A stretch of 64,000 nucleotides of DNA from Gemmiger sp. An50 (GTDB lineage: Bacteria; Bacillota; Clostridia; Oscillospirales; Ruminococcaceae): the NCBI RefSeq assembly GCF_002161595.1, contig NZ_NFID01000010.1, positions 62,001 through 126,000 on the forward strand, written 5' to 3'. Of the stretch, positions 8,334-16,860 are shown piece after piece. The stretch's first letter is position 1; each line of letters begins with the position of its first letter. The translations under genes and the position numbers were made by a program. The notes under the pieces are model-generated. The model was given only the letters and a program-made list of their open reading frames with translations, did not search any database and was not told the origin of the DNA.

Positions 8334-9509
8334 ATGAGAGAACGTTTGAACAAGGCCGCCGCCCTGCAGTGGGCGGGTGTGCTGGTGCTGTATGCCGTTA
8401 CGGCAGGGCTTTTGTGGCGCATTCTGCAGATCCAGATCGCAAACCCCTACGCGGGGGATTTTCTGGTGCACATCCAAACGGCGCTGGACCCCACCCAGAC
8501 CGGCTACAGCGCCCTGAACCCGGTGTACCAGGGGCTGTGGGCCCTCACCGGCAGCTACGACAGCATGGTGCTGTTCGTGCTGCTCATGTGCCTGGGCGGC
8601 ATCGCCGCCTCCGGCTGGTTCCTGCACCGGTACGCGGGCACCGGCATTTTTGCCAGCGGGCTGCTGGGCTGGTGCTGCTTCTGCGCGGACCCGGTCTATC
8701 TGCCCTTTTTGAACGATTACCGCACCCTGGGGGTGCAGGCCTTCGGGGTGTGGCATAACCCCACCCTCATCGGAATCAAGCTGCTGGGCGTGTTCGTGCT
8801 GGCGCTGTATCTGCGCATGGTGCGGCAGTTCGACGAGGGGCTGCACTGGCGGGACTGGCTGGCCTTCATGGTGCTGCTGGCGCTTGCCACCGGCGTCAAG
8901 CCCAGCCTGCTGTTCTGCTTTGCCCCGGCCATGGCGGTGCTCATGCTGTGGGATTTTGTGCGGGGACGCTGCCAGCGGTTCGGCCGCTATGTGTGGCTCG
9001 GCTGCTCGGTGTTCCCGGCGCTGGCGGTGGTGCTTTCCCAGTATCTGGTGCTGTTCGCGGGCGGTCCGCAGCAGCATGAGGAGAGCGGCCTGGCCTTTTC
9101 GCTGGGGGCGAACCTGCTGCAGCGCACCCAGCATCCCATCGCGTCCATTTTGCAGTCGGCCGCGTTCGTATTGGCGGTGGCTGTGCTGTGCGCGGGCTCG
9201 CTGCTGCGTGACCGCATGCTCTGCATGGGCTGGGGCATGACCGGCTTTGCCTACCTGCAGCACATCTTTCTAGTGGAGACCGGTCCCCGCGCCTCGGACG
9301 GCAACTGGACCTGGGGCACCAGCGTCAGCCTGTTTTTGCTGTTTTTGGCCAGCGCGGTTCGCCTGTGGCAGCAGACCGGCCGCTGGAAGGAGCAGACGCC
9401 GCTGCGCAAGGGGCTGATCTGCCTGTGCTGGCTGCTGCTTGCCTGGCAGAGCGCGTGCGGGCTGGAATATATGCTCCTGTTTATCAAAAACGGCACATTC
9501 TATCTGTAA
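8334..9509 (+). CDS. Polytopic membrane protein of the amino-sugar operon
   Basis: 391 residues, about nine predicted membrane segments, few long soluble loops. The first external loop carries NPYAGDFLVHIQTA with a single aspartate (D42), reminiscent of GT-C proteins, but the soluble C-terminal domain is missing. No family recognised. GCGGAGG lies five bases before ATG 8334, and the gene is 12 bp after its neighbour and 36 bp before the carrier-lipid glycosyltransferase. It could be a second transferase or a subunit of the 6336 protein; the sequence does not decide. Confidence 0.5.
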   Translation: MRERLNKAAALQWAGVLVLYAVTAGLLWRILQIQIANPYAGDFLVHIQTALDPTQTGYSALNPVYQGLWALTGSYDSMVLFVLLMCLGGIAASGWFLHRYAGTGIFASGLLGWCCFCADPVYLPFLNDYRTLGVQAFGVWHNPTLIGIKLLGVFVLALYLRMVRQFDEGLHWRDWLAFMVLLALATGVKPSLLFCFAPAMAVLMLWDFVRGRCQRFGRYVWLGCSVFPALAVVLSQYLVLFAGGPQQHEESGLAFSLGANLLQRTQHPIASILQSAAFVLAVAVLCAGSLLRDRMLCMGWGMTGFAYLQHIFLVETGPRASDGNWTWGTSVSLFLLFLASAVRLWQQTGRWKEQTPLRKGLICLCWLLLAWQSACGLEYMLLFIKNGTFYL

Positions 9510-9545
9510 AAAGCGCCGAACGGGCGCCTGAAGAGGAGAGGCATC

Positions 9546-10517
9546 ATGGAAAACAAGGAAACGGTATCGGTGATCATCCCGTGCTATTATTCCGAAAAGA
9601 CCATCGCCAAGGCGGTGCATCTGGCCCGGGAGGAGCTGCTCCGGCTGGGCTATGACTACGAATTCGTGCTGGTGAACGACGGCTCCACCGATGGAACCTT
9701 TGCCCAGATCCGGGCCCTCTGCGCCGAGGATGCGAAGGTGAAGGGCGTGGACCTGAGCCGGAACTTCGGCCAGCACAGCGCTTTGCTGGCGGCGCTGCAT
9801 TACGTGACCGGCGATTACGTGCTGAGCATGGACGATGACCTGCAGACCCATCCCTCCCAGTTCGGCAAGCTGCTGGACGCCATCCACGAGAGCAACTACG
9901 ACGTGGTGTACGGCTGGTATCCCCAGAAACACCACAACTGGTTCCGCAATCTGGGCTCTCGCTTCGAGGGCTGGACCATGCGGGTGCTCACCGGCCGCCC
10001 CAAGGGGTTGAAGGTGAGCAGCTTCTGGGTGGCCCGCAGCTTTGTGTGCCGCGAGGCGCTGAGCTACAGCGGTCCCTATCCCCAGATGTCCGGCCTGCTG
10101 ATGCGCATTACCAAAAATGTGGGTAATGTACCGCTGGAGCATTTTGACCGGGCGGTGGGCCAGTCCGGCTACAATCTGAAGAGCCTGATCCGGCTGTGGA
10201 GCACCTCCACCAACTTCTCGGTGCTGCCGCTGCGCTTCTCGCTGCTGTGCGGCGCGCTGTTCGGTGCGGCGGGCATCATCGGGGCCATCCTGGTGGTGAT
10301 CCAGAAGCTGATGGACCCCACGGTGCTCACCGGCTGGAGCTCTCTGATGGTGGTGATCCTGCTGGCCGCGGGCGTGAACCTGATTTGCCTGGGCCTGGTG
10401 GGCGAGTATGTGGGCCGCATGTTCATGATCGCGAACAAGCAGCCCCAGTATGTGGTGCGTACCCGGTGCAATCTGGGTGCCGCCGATGGCAAACAGCATA
10501 AGGAGGAAGAGGAATGA
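9546..10517 (+). CDS. Polyprenyl-phosphate glycosyltransferase (GT2, ArnC/GtrB-like)
   Basis: 323 residues. The GT-A domain shows VSVIIPCYYSEKTI, VLVNDGSTDGTF and the metal site LSMDDDLQTHP (D96-D98), followed by VKGVDLSRNFGQHSALLAAL, a block typical of dolichyl/undecaprenyl-phosphate sugar synthases. Two membrane helices follow at about 225-290, as in ArnC and GtrB. The family transfers a sugar from a nucleotide donor to undecaprenyl phosphate on the inner face of the membrane. With the aminotransferase upstream and paired SMR proteins downstream, the arrangement parallels ArnB-ArnC-ArnEF. Its stop overlaps the next start (ATGA at 10514). Confidence 0.88.
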   Translation: MENKETVSVIIPCYYSEKTIAKAVHLAREELLRLGYDYEFVLVNDGSTDGTFAQIRALCAEDAKVKGVDLSRNFGQHSALLAALHYVTGDYVLSMDDDLQTHPSQFGKLLDAIHESNYDVVYGWYPQKHHNWFRNLGSRFEGWTMRVLTGRPKGLKVSSFWVARSFVCREALSYSGPYPQMSGLLMRITKNVGNVPLEHFDRAVGQSGYNLKSLIRLWSTSTNFSVLPLRFSLLCGALFGAAGIIGAILVVIQKLMDPTVLTGWSSLMVVILLAAGVNLICLGLVGEYVGRMFMIANKQPQYVVRTRCNLGAADGKQHKEEEE

Positions 10518-11764
10518 CACAGCATCGTTTGGTCGTGTTGGGCTCCATGGATGAATTTGTGGAGCTGGTCAAGCTGGCCCGCAGCCAGGGCATCTATACC
10601 ATTGTGTGCGACGGCTACGAAAACGGCCCCGCCAAGGCCTTTGCGGACAAGGCCTATAACATCGACGTACGGGACATCGACGGCGTGGCCGCCATGTGCC
10701 GGGAGGAACAGGCAGACGGCATCATCGCCTCCTTCTCGGACCTGTTGGCCGAGTGCCTGGTGAAGATCGCCGCGAAGGCCGGCCTCAAGTGCTACTGCAC
10801 CCCGGAAAAAATTCGCTACCTGCGGGAAAAGCCCCTGATGAAGGAGATGTTCCGCCAGCTGCAGATCCCCACCCCCACCAGCATCCGGCTGAACGCCGAT
10901 TTTGCCGACAGTGAGCTGGAAGCCGTGGGCCTGCCCTGCGTCATCAAGCCCGCCAACGGCTACGGCTCCCGGGGCATCTATGTGGTGAACAGCGCGGACG
11001 AGATTCGCGCCCATTTCGCCAACACCGCTTCCTTCTCCAGCTTTGATTACATCCTGGCCGAGACCTACAACCAGGGCCATGAGTTCAACATGATGACCTG
11101 GATGGTGGACGGCGAGCTGCAGCTGCTGAGCATCGCCGACCGGGAGAAGTCCCACGAGATCGAGGGCGACATCCCCCACATCAGTCGTCTGGTCTATCCC
11201 AGCCGCTTCCTGGACGAGGTGCGCGAGCAGGCCATGGACATCGTGCGCAAGGTGGCGCAGTTCGTGGGCATCACCACCGGTCCCATCTCCATGCAGTTCT
11301 TCTACACCCCGGGGCAGGGAGTACAGGTGTGCGAGATCGCCGGGCGGATGTTCGGTTACGAGCACGAGCTGGTCACTCTGGCGGGCGGCATGAGTGTGGA
11401 GCAGCTGCTGCTGGACTACGTGTACGACGAAGCGGCTCTCAAGCGTACCTTCCAGGCCCACGATCCCCACTTCAAGTGCCTGAGCGGCGGATTGTATTTC
11501 CACGGCTACGAGGGCACGGTGGCGGACGTGAGCGCGGCCGAGGCGGCGGCAAAGCTGCCCGGCGTGGCCCAGAGCATCATCTACTATCAGCCGGGCGAGA
11601 CCATCGCCCACGGCGTGGGCGCGAAGCCCTATGCCGCCCGCTATTACATCACCGCGGACCGGCGCGAGGCGCTGGACGAGCTGACCCGCACCCTGTTCGG
11701 CACGGTGCGCATGCTGGACGGCGAGGGCAAGAACCTGCTGTACAGCAATCAGCTCGAGCAGTAA
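10514..11764 (+). CDS. ATP-grasp ligase of unknown substrate
   Basis: 416 residues with a PurK/CarB-like ATP-grasp fold: an N-terminal pre-ATP-grasp domain (HRLVVLGSMDEFVELVKL), the ATP-binding lysine K145 in LPCVIKPANGYGSRGIYVV, a glycine-rich loop at 149-154, and the metal-site segment GVQVCEIAGRMFGYEHEL. Such enzymes join a carboxylate (through an acyl phosphate) to an amine. In an operon that makes an amino sugar, an attractive substrate is the sugar amine plus an amino acid or other carboxylate, but nothing in the sequence identifies it. Translation is coupled to the upstream glycosyltransferase (four-base overlap). Confidence 0.8.
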   Translation: MTQHRLVVLGSMDEFVELVKLARSQGIYTIVCDGYENGPAKAFADKAYNIDVRDIDGVAAMCREEQADGIIASFSDLLAECLVKIAAKAGLKCYCTPEKIRYLREKPLMKEMFRQLQIPTPTSIRLNADFADSELEAVGLPCVIKPANGYGSRGIYVVNSADEIRAHFANTASFSSFDYILAETYNQGHEFNMMTWMVDGELQLLSIADREKSHEIEGDIPHISRLVYPSRFLDEVREQAMDIVRKVAQFVGITTGPISMQFFYTPGQGVQVCEIAGRMFGYEHELVTLAGGMSVEQLLLDYVYDEAALKRTFQAHDPHFKCLSGGLYFHGYEGTVADVSAAEAAAKLPGVAQSIIYYQPGETIAHGVGAKPYAARYYITADRREALDELTRTLFGTVRMLDGEGKNLLYSNQLEQ

Positions 11765-11795
11765 GCCGGGCAACAAACAGGAGGAAGAAAGACCC

Positions 11796-12719
11796 ATGGA
11801 TTTTTCTGCATTGGATCTGACCTATGACGTATGCATCATCTCGCTGCTGATGCTGATTGCCAAGCTGGTGCGCATCCGTATGCGCCCGCTGCAGAACCTG
11901 TTCATTCCCACGGCGCTGATCGCCGGCTTTTTCGGCGTGCTGCTGGGCAGCCACGGGCTGGGGGTGCTCACCCTCAGCAGCCAGGCCTCCAGCTATGCGG
12001 GCATCCTGATCACGGTGCTCTTCGCCACCATGTATCTGGGCAAGCAGAGCGGCGCGAAATTCAGCACCATGATGCGCAATGTGGGCGATACCTTTCTGTT
12101 GAATAGCGCGGCTGAGATTTTGCAGTTCGGCATCGCCCTGCTGGTGGGCGGCGCGCTGCTGCGGGTGCTGTTTCCCCAGCTCACCGGCTGGTTCGCCCTG
12201 ATGATGCCCAGCGGCTTCGCGGGCGGCCACGGCACCGCCGCGGCTGTGGGCGGCGTGCTGGAAAAAGCAGGCTGGGCCGACGCCGTGACCATCGGCCAGA
12301 CCTTTGCCACCTTCGGCCTGCTGGGCGGCGTGTTCAGCGGCGTTCTGATGATCAATTACTGTGCCCGCAAGGGTTACACCAAGGTGATCTGCCGGGCCAG
12401 CGACCTGCCGGAGGAGATGAAGACCGGCCTTGTCCCGGCGGACAAGCAGACCAGCCTGGGCAGCGGCACCATCAGCACCATGTCCATGGACCCGCTCACC
12501 TGGCATCTGGTCCTCATCATGGTGGCGGTGGGCGCTTCCTATCTGGTGGGCAATGCCATCAACCGCACCTTCTCGGTGAGCGTGCCCACCTATGGCCTGA
12601 CCAGCGGCGCGGTGCTGATTCTGGCGGGCCTTGCCCTGCTGGGTCTGTGCGCGCTGCGCTACGGTGTGCGGGATAAGGCCGGCAAGGTGATCTTTCCCGC
12701 CTCGAAGCGAGGAGAATGA
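11796..12719 (+). CDS. Half-length ESS/GltS-like membrane protein
   Basis: 307 residues. Residues 1 to about 270 follow the first half of glutamate:Na+ symporters (GltS/ESS), including LMMPSGFAGGHGTAAAVG, the conserved GGHGTA loop of the first inverted repeat. The family is normally around 400 residues with a second repeat and second loop; here the protein ends after a last hydrophobic segment and the basic tail RDKAGKVIFPASKRGE. The second half is not encoded nearby, since the SMR gene starts three bases after the stop. It may have been shortened by deletion or be a genuine half transporter that dimerises. AGGAGG precedes ATG 11796. Confidence 0.7.
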   Translation: MDFSALDLTYDVCIISLLMLIAKLVRIRMRPLQNLFIPTALIAGFFGVLLGSHGLGVLTLSSQASSYAGILITVLFATMYLGKQSGAKFSTMMRNVGDTFLLNSAAEILQFGIALLVGGALLRVLFPQLTGWFALMMPSGFAGGHGTAAAVGGVLEKAGWADAVTIGQTFATFGLLGGVFSGVLMINYCARKGYTKVICRASDLPEEMKTGLVPADKQTSLGSGTISTMSMDPLTWHLVLIMVAVGASYLVGNAINRTFSVSVPTYGLTSGAVLILAGLALLGLCALRYGVRDKAGKVIFPASKRGE

Positions 12720-12722
12720 CCC

Positions 12723-13094
12723 ATGAAAAAGCACAATTCCTACGCCCTCACCCTGATCGGGCTGCATCTTTTGCTGGCGGTGTATTCCCTCAGCGGCTTT
12801 TTCAGCAAAAATGCCGCCGCCCAGCCCTTTTTGAGCTGGCAGTACATCGCCTTTTACTGCGGTATGATGGCCATTCTGGTGCTGTATGCCGTGGGCTGGC
12901 AGCAGGTGATCAAGCGGCTGCCCCTGACGCTGGCCTTCGCCAACAAGGCGGTCACGGTGGTGTGGGGCATTTTGTGGGGGGCGCTGTTCTTCCACGAGTC
13001 CATCACGCCCGGCAAGCTGATCGGCGCGGCCGTGATCGTGGCCGGTGTGGTGCTGTTTGTGAAAGCGGACGGGGAGGAAAAACGCCATGAATGA
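12723..13094 (+). CDS. SMR/EamA-type small membrane protein, subunit 1 (ArnE/F-like)
   Basis: 123 residues and four transmembrane segments, ending in a short charged tail. The third and fourth helices (TLAFANKAVTVVWGILWGAL; ESITPGKLIGAAVIVAGVVL) show the small multidrug resistance/DMT pattern. Paired proteins of this type next to an ArnC/GtrB-like transferase are known flippases for undecaprenyl-phosphate sugars (ArnE/ArnF), so a role in moving the lipid-linked amino sugar outward is likely. It begins three bases after the ESS-like gene and overlaps the next gene by eight bases. Confidence 0.75.
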   Translation: MKKHNSYALTLIGLHLLLAVYSLSGFFSKNAAAQPFLSWQYIAFYCGMMAILVLYAVGWQQVIKRLPLTLAFANKAVTVVWGILWGALFFHESITPGKLIGAAVIVAGVVLFVKADGEEKRHE

Positions 13095-13443
13095 TACCAT
13101 CCAGCCGCTGTACGCGCTGATCTATCTGCTGGGAGTGTTTCTGGCCGCTGTGTCCCAGGTGCTGCTGAAAAAGGCCGCCATGCGCCCGCATAAAAATTTT
13201 CTTATGGAATATCTGGACTGGCGGGTGATTCTGGGCTATGGCATCTTTGTGGGCTGCACGTTGTTGAGCATCCTGGCCTACAAGGGCATCCCCATGAGCC
13301 TGGGCCCGGTGCTGGAGGCCACCAGCTACCTGTATGTGACGGTGTTCGGCGTGACCATCTTCAAGGAGAAGCTCAGCCGGAAAAAGTGCATCGCACTGTC
13401 TTTGATCCTGGTGGGAATTCTCATTTATGCCCTGGCGGGCTGA
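13087..13443 (+). CDS. SMR/EamA-type small membrane protein, subunit 2 (ArnE/F-like)
   Basis: 118 residues, four transmembrane segments. AAVSQVLLKKAA in helix 1 and LGPVLEATSYLYVTVFGVTI in helix 3 fit DMT/SMR proteins; FKEKLSRKKCIALSLILVGI is the usual helix 4 region. It differs clearly from its partner, as expected for a heteromeric pair. The eight-base overlap with subunit 1 suggests equal expression. A strong hairpin terminator follows 13 bp after the stop, making this the last gene of the amino-sugar operon. Confidence 0.75.
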   Translation: MNDTIQPLYALIYLLGVFLAAVSQVLLKKAAMRPHKNFLMEYLDWRVILGYGIFVGCTLLSILAYKGIPMSLGPVLEATSYLYVTVFGVTIFKEKLSRKKCIALSLILVGILIYALAG

Positions 13444-13456
13444 ACGAATAGAAAAG

Positions 13457-13498
13457 AACGGCGCCGGTTTGCGTTTTTGCAAACCGGCGCCGTTTTTT
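13457..13498 (+). terminator. Bidirectional intrinsic terminator
   Basis: Perfect 16-bp stem (AACGGCGCCGGTTTGC and complement), six-base loop, TTTT to the right and AAAA to the left. It separates the convergent amino-sugar operon and the 15002 membrane protein gene. Confidence 0.85.
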
Positions 13499-13505
13499 GG
13501 TGTGC

Positions 13506-15002
13506 TCATGCGATTTTTCGGAACAGGCTGTAGGGGAAGAGCGTGCCGTCATACAGCTGGTATTCGGTGCATACCAGCTCGTAATGTTCCTCCATGCCGG
13601 GCAGCGGGCCTTCCTCCCGGGTCACGATGAAATCGAAATAACCCTGCTCCACCAGCTGCCGCACCGGCTCCTCCAGCTCCTGATAATTCGGCAGGTTGAT
13701 GCGGCAGAAGAACCGGCAGGAAGGGGTGATGCCGCTGGAAAGATAGAATCCGCCGTCCAGAAAGCCGTAGTTCAAAAGGGTCTGGCCGCCCTCCTGCTGG
13801 ATGATGGAAGCAAATTTGGTCTGCACCAGATCTTCCTTTTTCAGCTTCATGAAGGGCACGTTTGGGCTGAACGCCATGCACAACGCCAGACTGAGCGCCA
13901 GCGCGGGCACAAAGCCCGCGTGGACTGCGCCCCGGGGCAGACGGGCGGGCAGATTCTGCAACAGCCGGCCCAGGCAGACAAAGCCCAGCGCCGCATAGGC
14001 CGACAGCGGAAAGCCGTAATAGGGCCAGCCCATGGAACCGGCCCAGATGAAAAAGCCGGAAAAGAACGCAAGGGCAAGCAGTGCCGCCTTGGCTGCGGGA
14101 TGCAGAATGCCGCGGCAAAATACAAAGAACACGCCGCCAAGGAGCGCCAGCACTGCCCACACCGGATTGTTCAGCGCGGTCTCAAGGCCGGACACGGCCA
14201 GGTTGTACAGAGGGGTGCTCCAGTGGGTGGGGGTGGAGCTGTAGGAGGTAAGATTGGTCACAAAATAGGTCTGGAACAGGTCCGGCAGCGCGCCGCCCAG
14301 CGCATAGGGCAGAAGGATGGGCACCGAGATGGCGGCCATCCCGCCCAGAAAGGTCCCGCAAGCGGCCAGCGCACGGACGAAGGAACGGTGGCCGATCCAA
14401 ATCAGCAGAGCGAAGGCTGCCATCCAGGCAAAATGCAGCCCCAGCAGGGTGAATTTGATCCAGAAGATGGCCCCGGCGGCAGCGCCGTTCACCGCAAAGA
14501 CCCAGAGGGAAGGAAGCTTTTTGCCGGGCCCGAAGCAGGCCAAAAAGAAATACAGGGCGATGGCCAGCAGCGGCAGACAGAATTCCTCGGCGCTGTCGCC
14601 CTGGGCGAAGGCGGGGCTGGCGTAAACGCAGGCAGCCAGCAGCGGCAGCGAGAAAAAGGTCCAACTCCGGCCACAGTACAAAAGCATGGTGCGGGCGCTG
14701 GCGTACAAAAAGCCCCACCCGGCGGCCACCTCCAGCAGCCATACCCCGAAGAAGCTGGTACTGCTCACCGCAGCCGCAGCCCAGTGTAAAAGATACAGCA
14801 GCGGGCCCTTGTGGTCCAGCAGGTCCCGGTAGGGCATCAGGCTCTGGTGCATCCCTCGCCCGATGGTGAAATAGATGTTGGCGTCCACCCAGTCGTTGGT
14901 GGGGTAAAGCGGGCTGGAACGGGAGCAGACCGCCAGAACTGCAAAGGAACACAAAAGGCAGAAAAGCGGCAGAGTGTACCGCCGCGTGAGAAGATTTTTC
15001 AT
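13506..15002 (-). CDS. GT-C-like membrane glycosyltransferase
   Basis: 498 residues with about nine to ten membrane segments. After the first helix it reads YPTNDWVDANIYFTIGRGMH, then YRDLLDHKGPLLYLLH. This aspartate-rich loop plus DHKGP is characteristic of a Bacillota family of GT39-like membrane transferases that use polyprenyl-phosphate sugars. A soluble tail of about 110 residues follows. ATG 15002 is preceded by GAGGTGG; the 79 codons before it read through the promoter region and are not part of the protein. It is monocistronic, convergent with the amino-sugar operon and divergent from the response regulator, so it may use the same lipid-linked sugar. Confidence 0.65.
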   Translation of the reverse strand: MKNLLTRRYTLPLFCLLCSFAVLAVCSRSSPLYPTNDWVDANIYFTIGRGMHQSLMPYRDLLDHKGPLLYLLHWAAAAVSSTSFFGVWLLEVAAGWGFLYASARTMLLYCGRSWTFFSLPLLAACVYASPAFAQGDSAEEFCLPLLAIALYFFLACFGPGKKLPSLWVFAVNGAAAGAIFWIKFTLLGLHFAWMAAFALLIWIGHRSFVRALAACGTFLGGMAAISVPILLPYALGGALPDLFQTYFVTNLTSYSSTPTHWSTPLYNLAVSGLETALNNPVWAVLALLGGVFFVFCRGILHPAAKAALLALAFFSGFFIWAGSMGWPYYGFPLSAYAALGFVCLGRLLQNLPARLPRGAVHAGFVPALALSLALCMAFSPNVPFMKLKKEDLVQTKFASIIQQEGGQTLLNYGFLDGGFYLSSGITPSCRFFCRINLPNYQELEEPVRQLVEQGYFDFIVTREEGPLPGMEEHYELVCTEYQLYDGTLFPYSLFRKIA

Positions 15003-15061
15003 AATGCCACCTCGGTGCAATAACGATCGGCTCTGCCCAAACAGGCGCAAACCGCGACTGT

Positions 15062-15091
15062 ATTGTAGCACGGATGCCCGGCCCCGGGCAA
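15062..15091 (-). promoter_or_regulatory. Promoter of the 15002 membrane protein gene
   Basis: Minus-strand TTGCCC (15091-15086), 18-bp spacer, TACAAT (15067-15062), about 60 bp before the ATG. Confidence 0.5.
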
Positions 15092-15121
15092 GCGGCCCGG
15101 CGCTGGCCTGGGGTCGGGAAA

Positions 15122-15164
15122 GTGACAGCTCCGTCACCCGAAGCGCAGGGTTTTCCGGTATAAT
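15122..15164 (+). promoter_or_regulatory. Promoter and possible autoregulatory site of the response regulator gene
   Basis: A TATAAT -10 lies at 15159-15164 with no good -35, which suits an activated promoter. Upstream, GTGACAG (15122-15128) and CCGTCAC (15131-15137) form an inverted pair of the CYGTCAC motif that recurs as direct repeats before the downstream ABC genes. Binding by the encoded regulator is inferred. Confidence 0.5.
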
Positions 15165-15204
15165 AAATAGGAAAGCTGCAACAGAAAAAGGGGGAATGGG
15201 GTCC

Positions 15205-15876
15205 ATGAAGATCCTGCTTGTAGAAGACGAGGCGGCCATTGTGCTGCCGCTGCGAAAGCTGCTGGAGCGTCAGGGCTGGGCCGTCACGGCCGCCGCCACG
15301 GTGGCCGAAGCACTGGAGGCCATGGAACGGGAGACCTTCGACGCGGCGCTGGTGGACCTGGGCCTGCCGGACGGCAGCGGCGAAGAGGTCTGCTGCGCGC
15401 TGCGCGGGCGGGGCGACGCGGCCATTTTGATCCTCACCGCCCGGGCGGACGAGGGCAGCGTGGTGCGGGCGCTGGAAGGCGGCGCGGACGATTACATCAC
15501 CAAGCCCTTCCGGGCCGGGGAGCTGATCAGCCGGGTGAAGGCGGTGCTGCGCCGCCGCAAGGGACCCGAGCGGATGCACTTCGGCGCGCTTACGGTGGAC
15601 CGGCGCAGCGCCCGGGTGTTTGTGGGAGAAACCCAGATCACCCTCACCGCCCAGGAATACCGGCTGCTGCTGGTGTTCCTTTCCAATCCCGGCCAGATTC
15701 TGGAGCGGGGCCAGCTGCTGCAGGCGCTGTGGGACCAGGAGGGCAATTTTGTGAACGACAACACCCTCACTGTTACGGTGAAGCGGCTGCGGGAAAAGCT
15801 GGCGGAGGGCTGCGGCTGGCACATCGCCACGGTGCGGGGCCTGGGCTACCGCTGGGAGGAGGAGCCGGATGCATAG
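15205..15876 (+). CDS. OmpR/PhoB-family response regulator of a Bce-like module
   Basis: 223 residues. The receiver domain has the acidic pocket E7-D8-E9, phosphoacceptor D51 (ALVDLGLPDGSG), T78 and K100 (DYITKPF). The C-terminal winged helix shows LTAQEYRLLLVFLSNPGQIL and the recognition segment NTLTVTVKRLREKL. ATG 15205 follows AAGGGGG by ten bases; an ATG at 15196 would sit on top of that site. It overlaps the kinase gene by eight bases, and kinase, ABC ATPase and permease follow directly, as in BceRS-AB systems that sense and expel envelope-active peptides. CYGTCAC motifs before this gene and before the ABC genes are probable targets. Confidence 0.92.
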   Translation: MKILLVEDEAAIVLPLRKLLERQGWAVTAAATVAEALEAMERETFDAALVDLGLPDGSGEEVCCALRGRGDAAILILTARADEGSVVRALEGGADDYITKPFRAGELISRVKAVLRRRKGPERMHFGALTVDRRSARVFVGETQITLTAQEYRLLLVFLSNPGQILERGQLLQALWDQEGNFVNDNTLTVTVKRLREKLAEGCGWHIATVRGLGYRWEEEPDA

Positions 15877-16855
15877 CAGGGAATTTTACCGGATGCTGGC
15901 CGCCATGCTGGCCCTGACGGCAGCTGCGGCCATCGGGCAGGGTCTGGCCTGGGGCGTGCCCGGCGCGGCCACCGCGCTGGTTTTGGGCGGAGCGCTCGCC
16001 GCCCTTGCCGCTGCGTACACCCTGCGGCGGTACCGGCGTATCGGGCAGCTGTCGGAATATCTGGCCCAGGTCTATACCGGGGGCCAGCCGCCCCGGCTCA
16101 GCGGCCAGACCCCGGGGGAGCTGAGCGCTTTGCAGGACGATCTTTACAAAATCACCAGCATTTTGCAGCAGCAGGCGGCGGCACTGGAAGCGGACAAGCG
16201 CTTTCTGGCGGACAGCCTGAGCGACATCGCCCACCAGCTGCGCACGCCCCTTTCCGCCATTCTGCTGCAATGCGACTTTCTGCGGGAGGAGCTGCCGCCC
16301 GGGGAAGCGGAGGAGGGCCTTGCCCAGATCGAGACCCAGACCGGCCGCATCCGCTGGCTGGTGGAAGCGCTGCTGCGCCTTTCCCGGCTGGACGCGGGGG
16401 TGGTGCCCTTTGAAAAGAAGGAGCATCCCGCCCGGCAGGTGCTCCAGCGGGCGGTGGGCGGCCTGGCGGAGCTTTATCTGAAACGCGGGGTGGAGCTGCA
16501 GGCGGATTGCCCGGAGGAGCTTTTCTGCGTCTGCGACCTGGAATGGACCGCCGAGGCGCTGGCGAACCTTTTGAAAAACGCCGCCGAGCACACCCCGCCC
16601 GGCGGTCGGGTGCGGGTGGAGTGCAGCTGCCAGGCATTGTATTTTGAATTCCGGGTGCAGAACCAGGGACCGGCCATCCCAAAGGAGGAGCTGCCCTGCT
16701 TGTTCGAGCGGTTCTGGCGGGGTGCTTCGGCCAGTCCGGGCAGCGTGGGCATCGGCCTGCCGCTGGCCCGCAGTATCGCCCGGGGCCAGCAGGGGGATGT
16801 GACCGCCGAAAACACCCCGGAGGGTCCGCTCTTCCGGCTGCGGCTGTTTCGGTGA
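15869..16855 (+). CDS. Intramembrane-sensing histidine kinase (BceS-like)
   Basis: 328 residues. Two N-terminal membrane helices (about 10-28 and 33-50) are separated by only a few residues, so there is no extracellular sensor domain. A linker follows, then the H-box SDIAHQLRTPL with H122, the N-box ANLLKNAAEHT (N237) and the glycine-rich VGIGLPLAR. Kinases of this shape usually do not sense ligand themselves but read the activity of a partner ABC permease, here encoded at 17611. Three 11-bp-spaced GTCA repeats begin six bases after its stop codon. Confidence 0.9.
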   Translation: MHSREFYRMLAAMLALTAAAAIGQGLAWGVPGAATALVLGGALAALAAAYTLRRYRRIGQLSEYLAQVYTGGQPPRLSGQTPGELSALQDDLYKITSILQQQAAALEADKRFLADSLSDIAHQLRTPLSAILLQCDFLREELPPGEAEEGLAQIETQTGRIRWLVEALLRLSRLDAGVVPFEKKEHPARQVLQRAVGGLAELYLKRGVELQADCPEELFCVCDLEWTAEALANLLKNAAEHTPPGGRVRVECSCQALYFEFRVQNQGPAIPKEELPCLFERFWRGASASPGSVGIGLPLARSIARGQQGDVTAENTPEGPLFRLRLFR

Positions 16856-16860
16856 CAAAA

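Noticed and set aside
3344-9263. Very long open frames antisense to membrane protein and aminotransferase genes (for example 3344-5200 and 6726-9263 on the minus strand).
   Set aside because: They are low-complexity, H/Q/R/A/G-rich translations typical of the antisense frame of high-GC genes, lack ribosome binding sites and overlap well-supported genes completely.
12731-12739. GCACAATTC, the core of the palindromic repeat family, at the start of the first SMR gene.
   Set aside because: It lies within codons of MKKHNSY and has no flanking inverted arm, so it is chance similarity.
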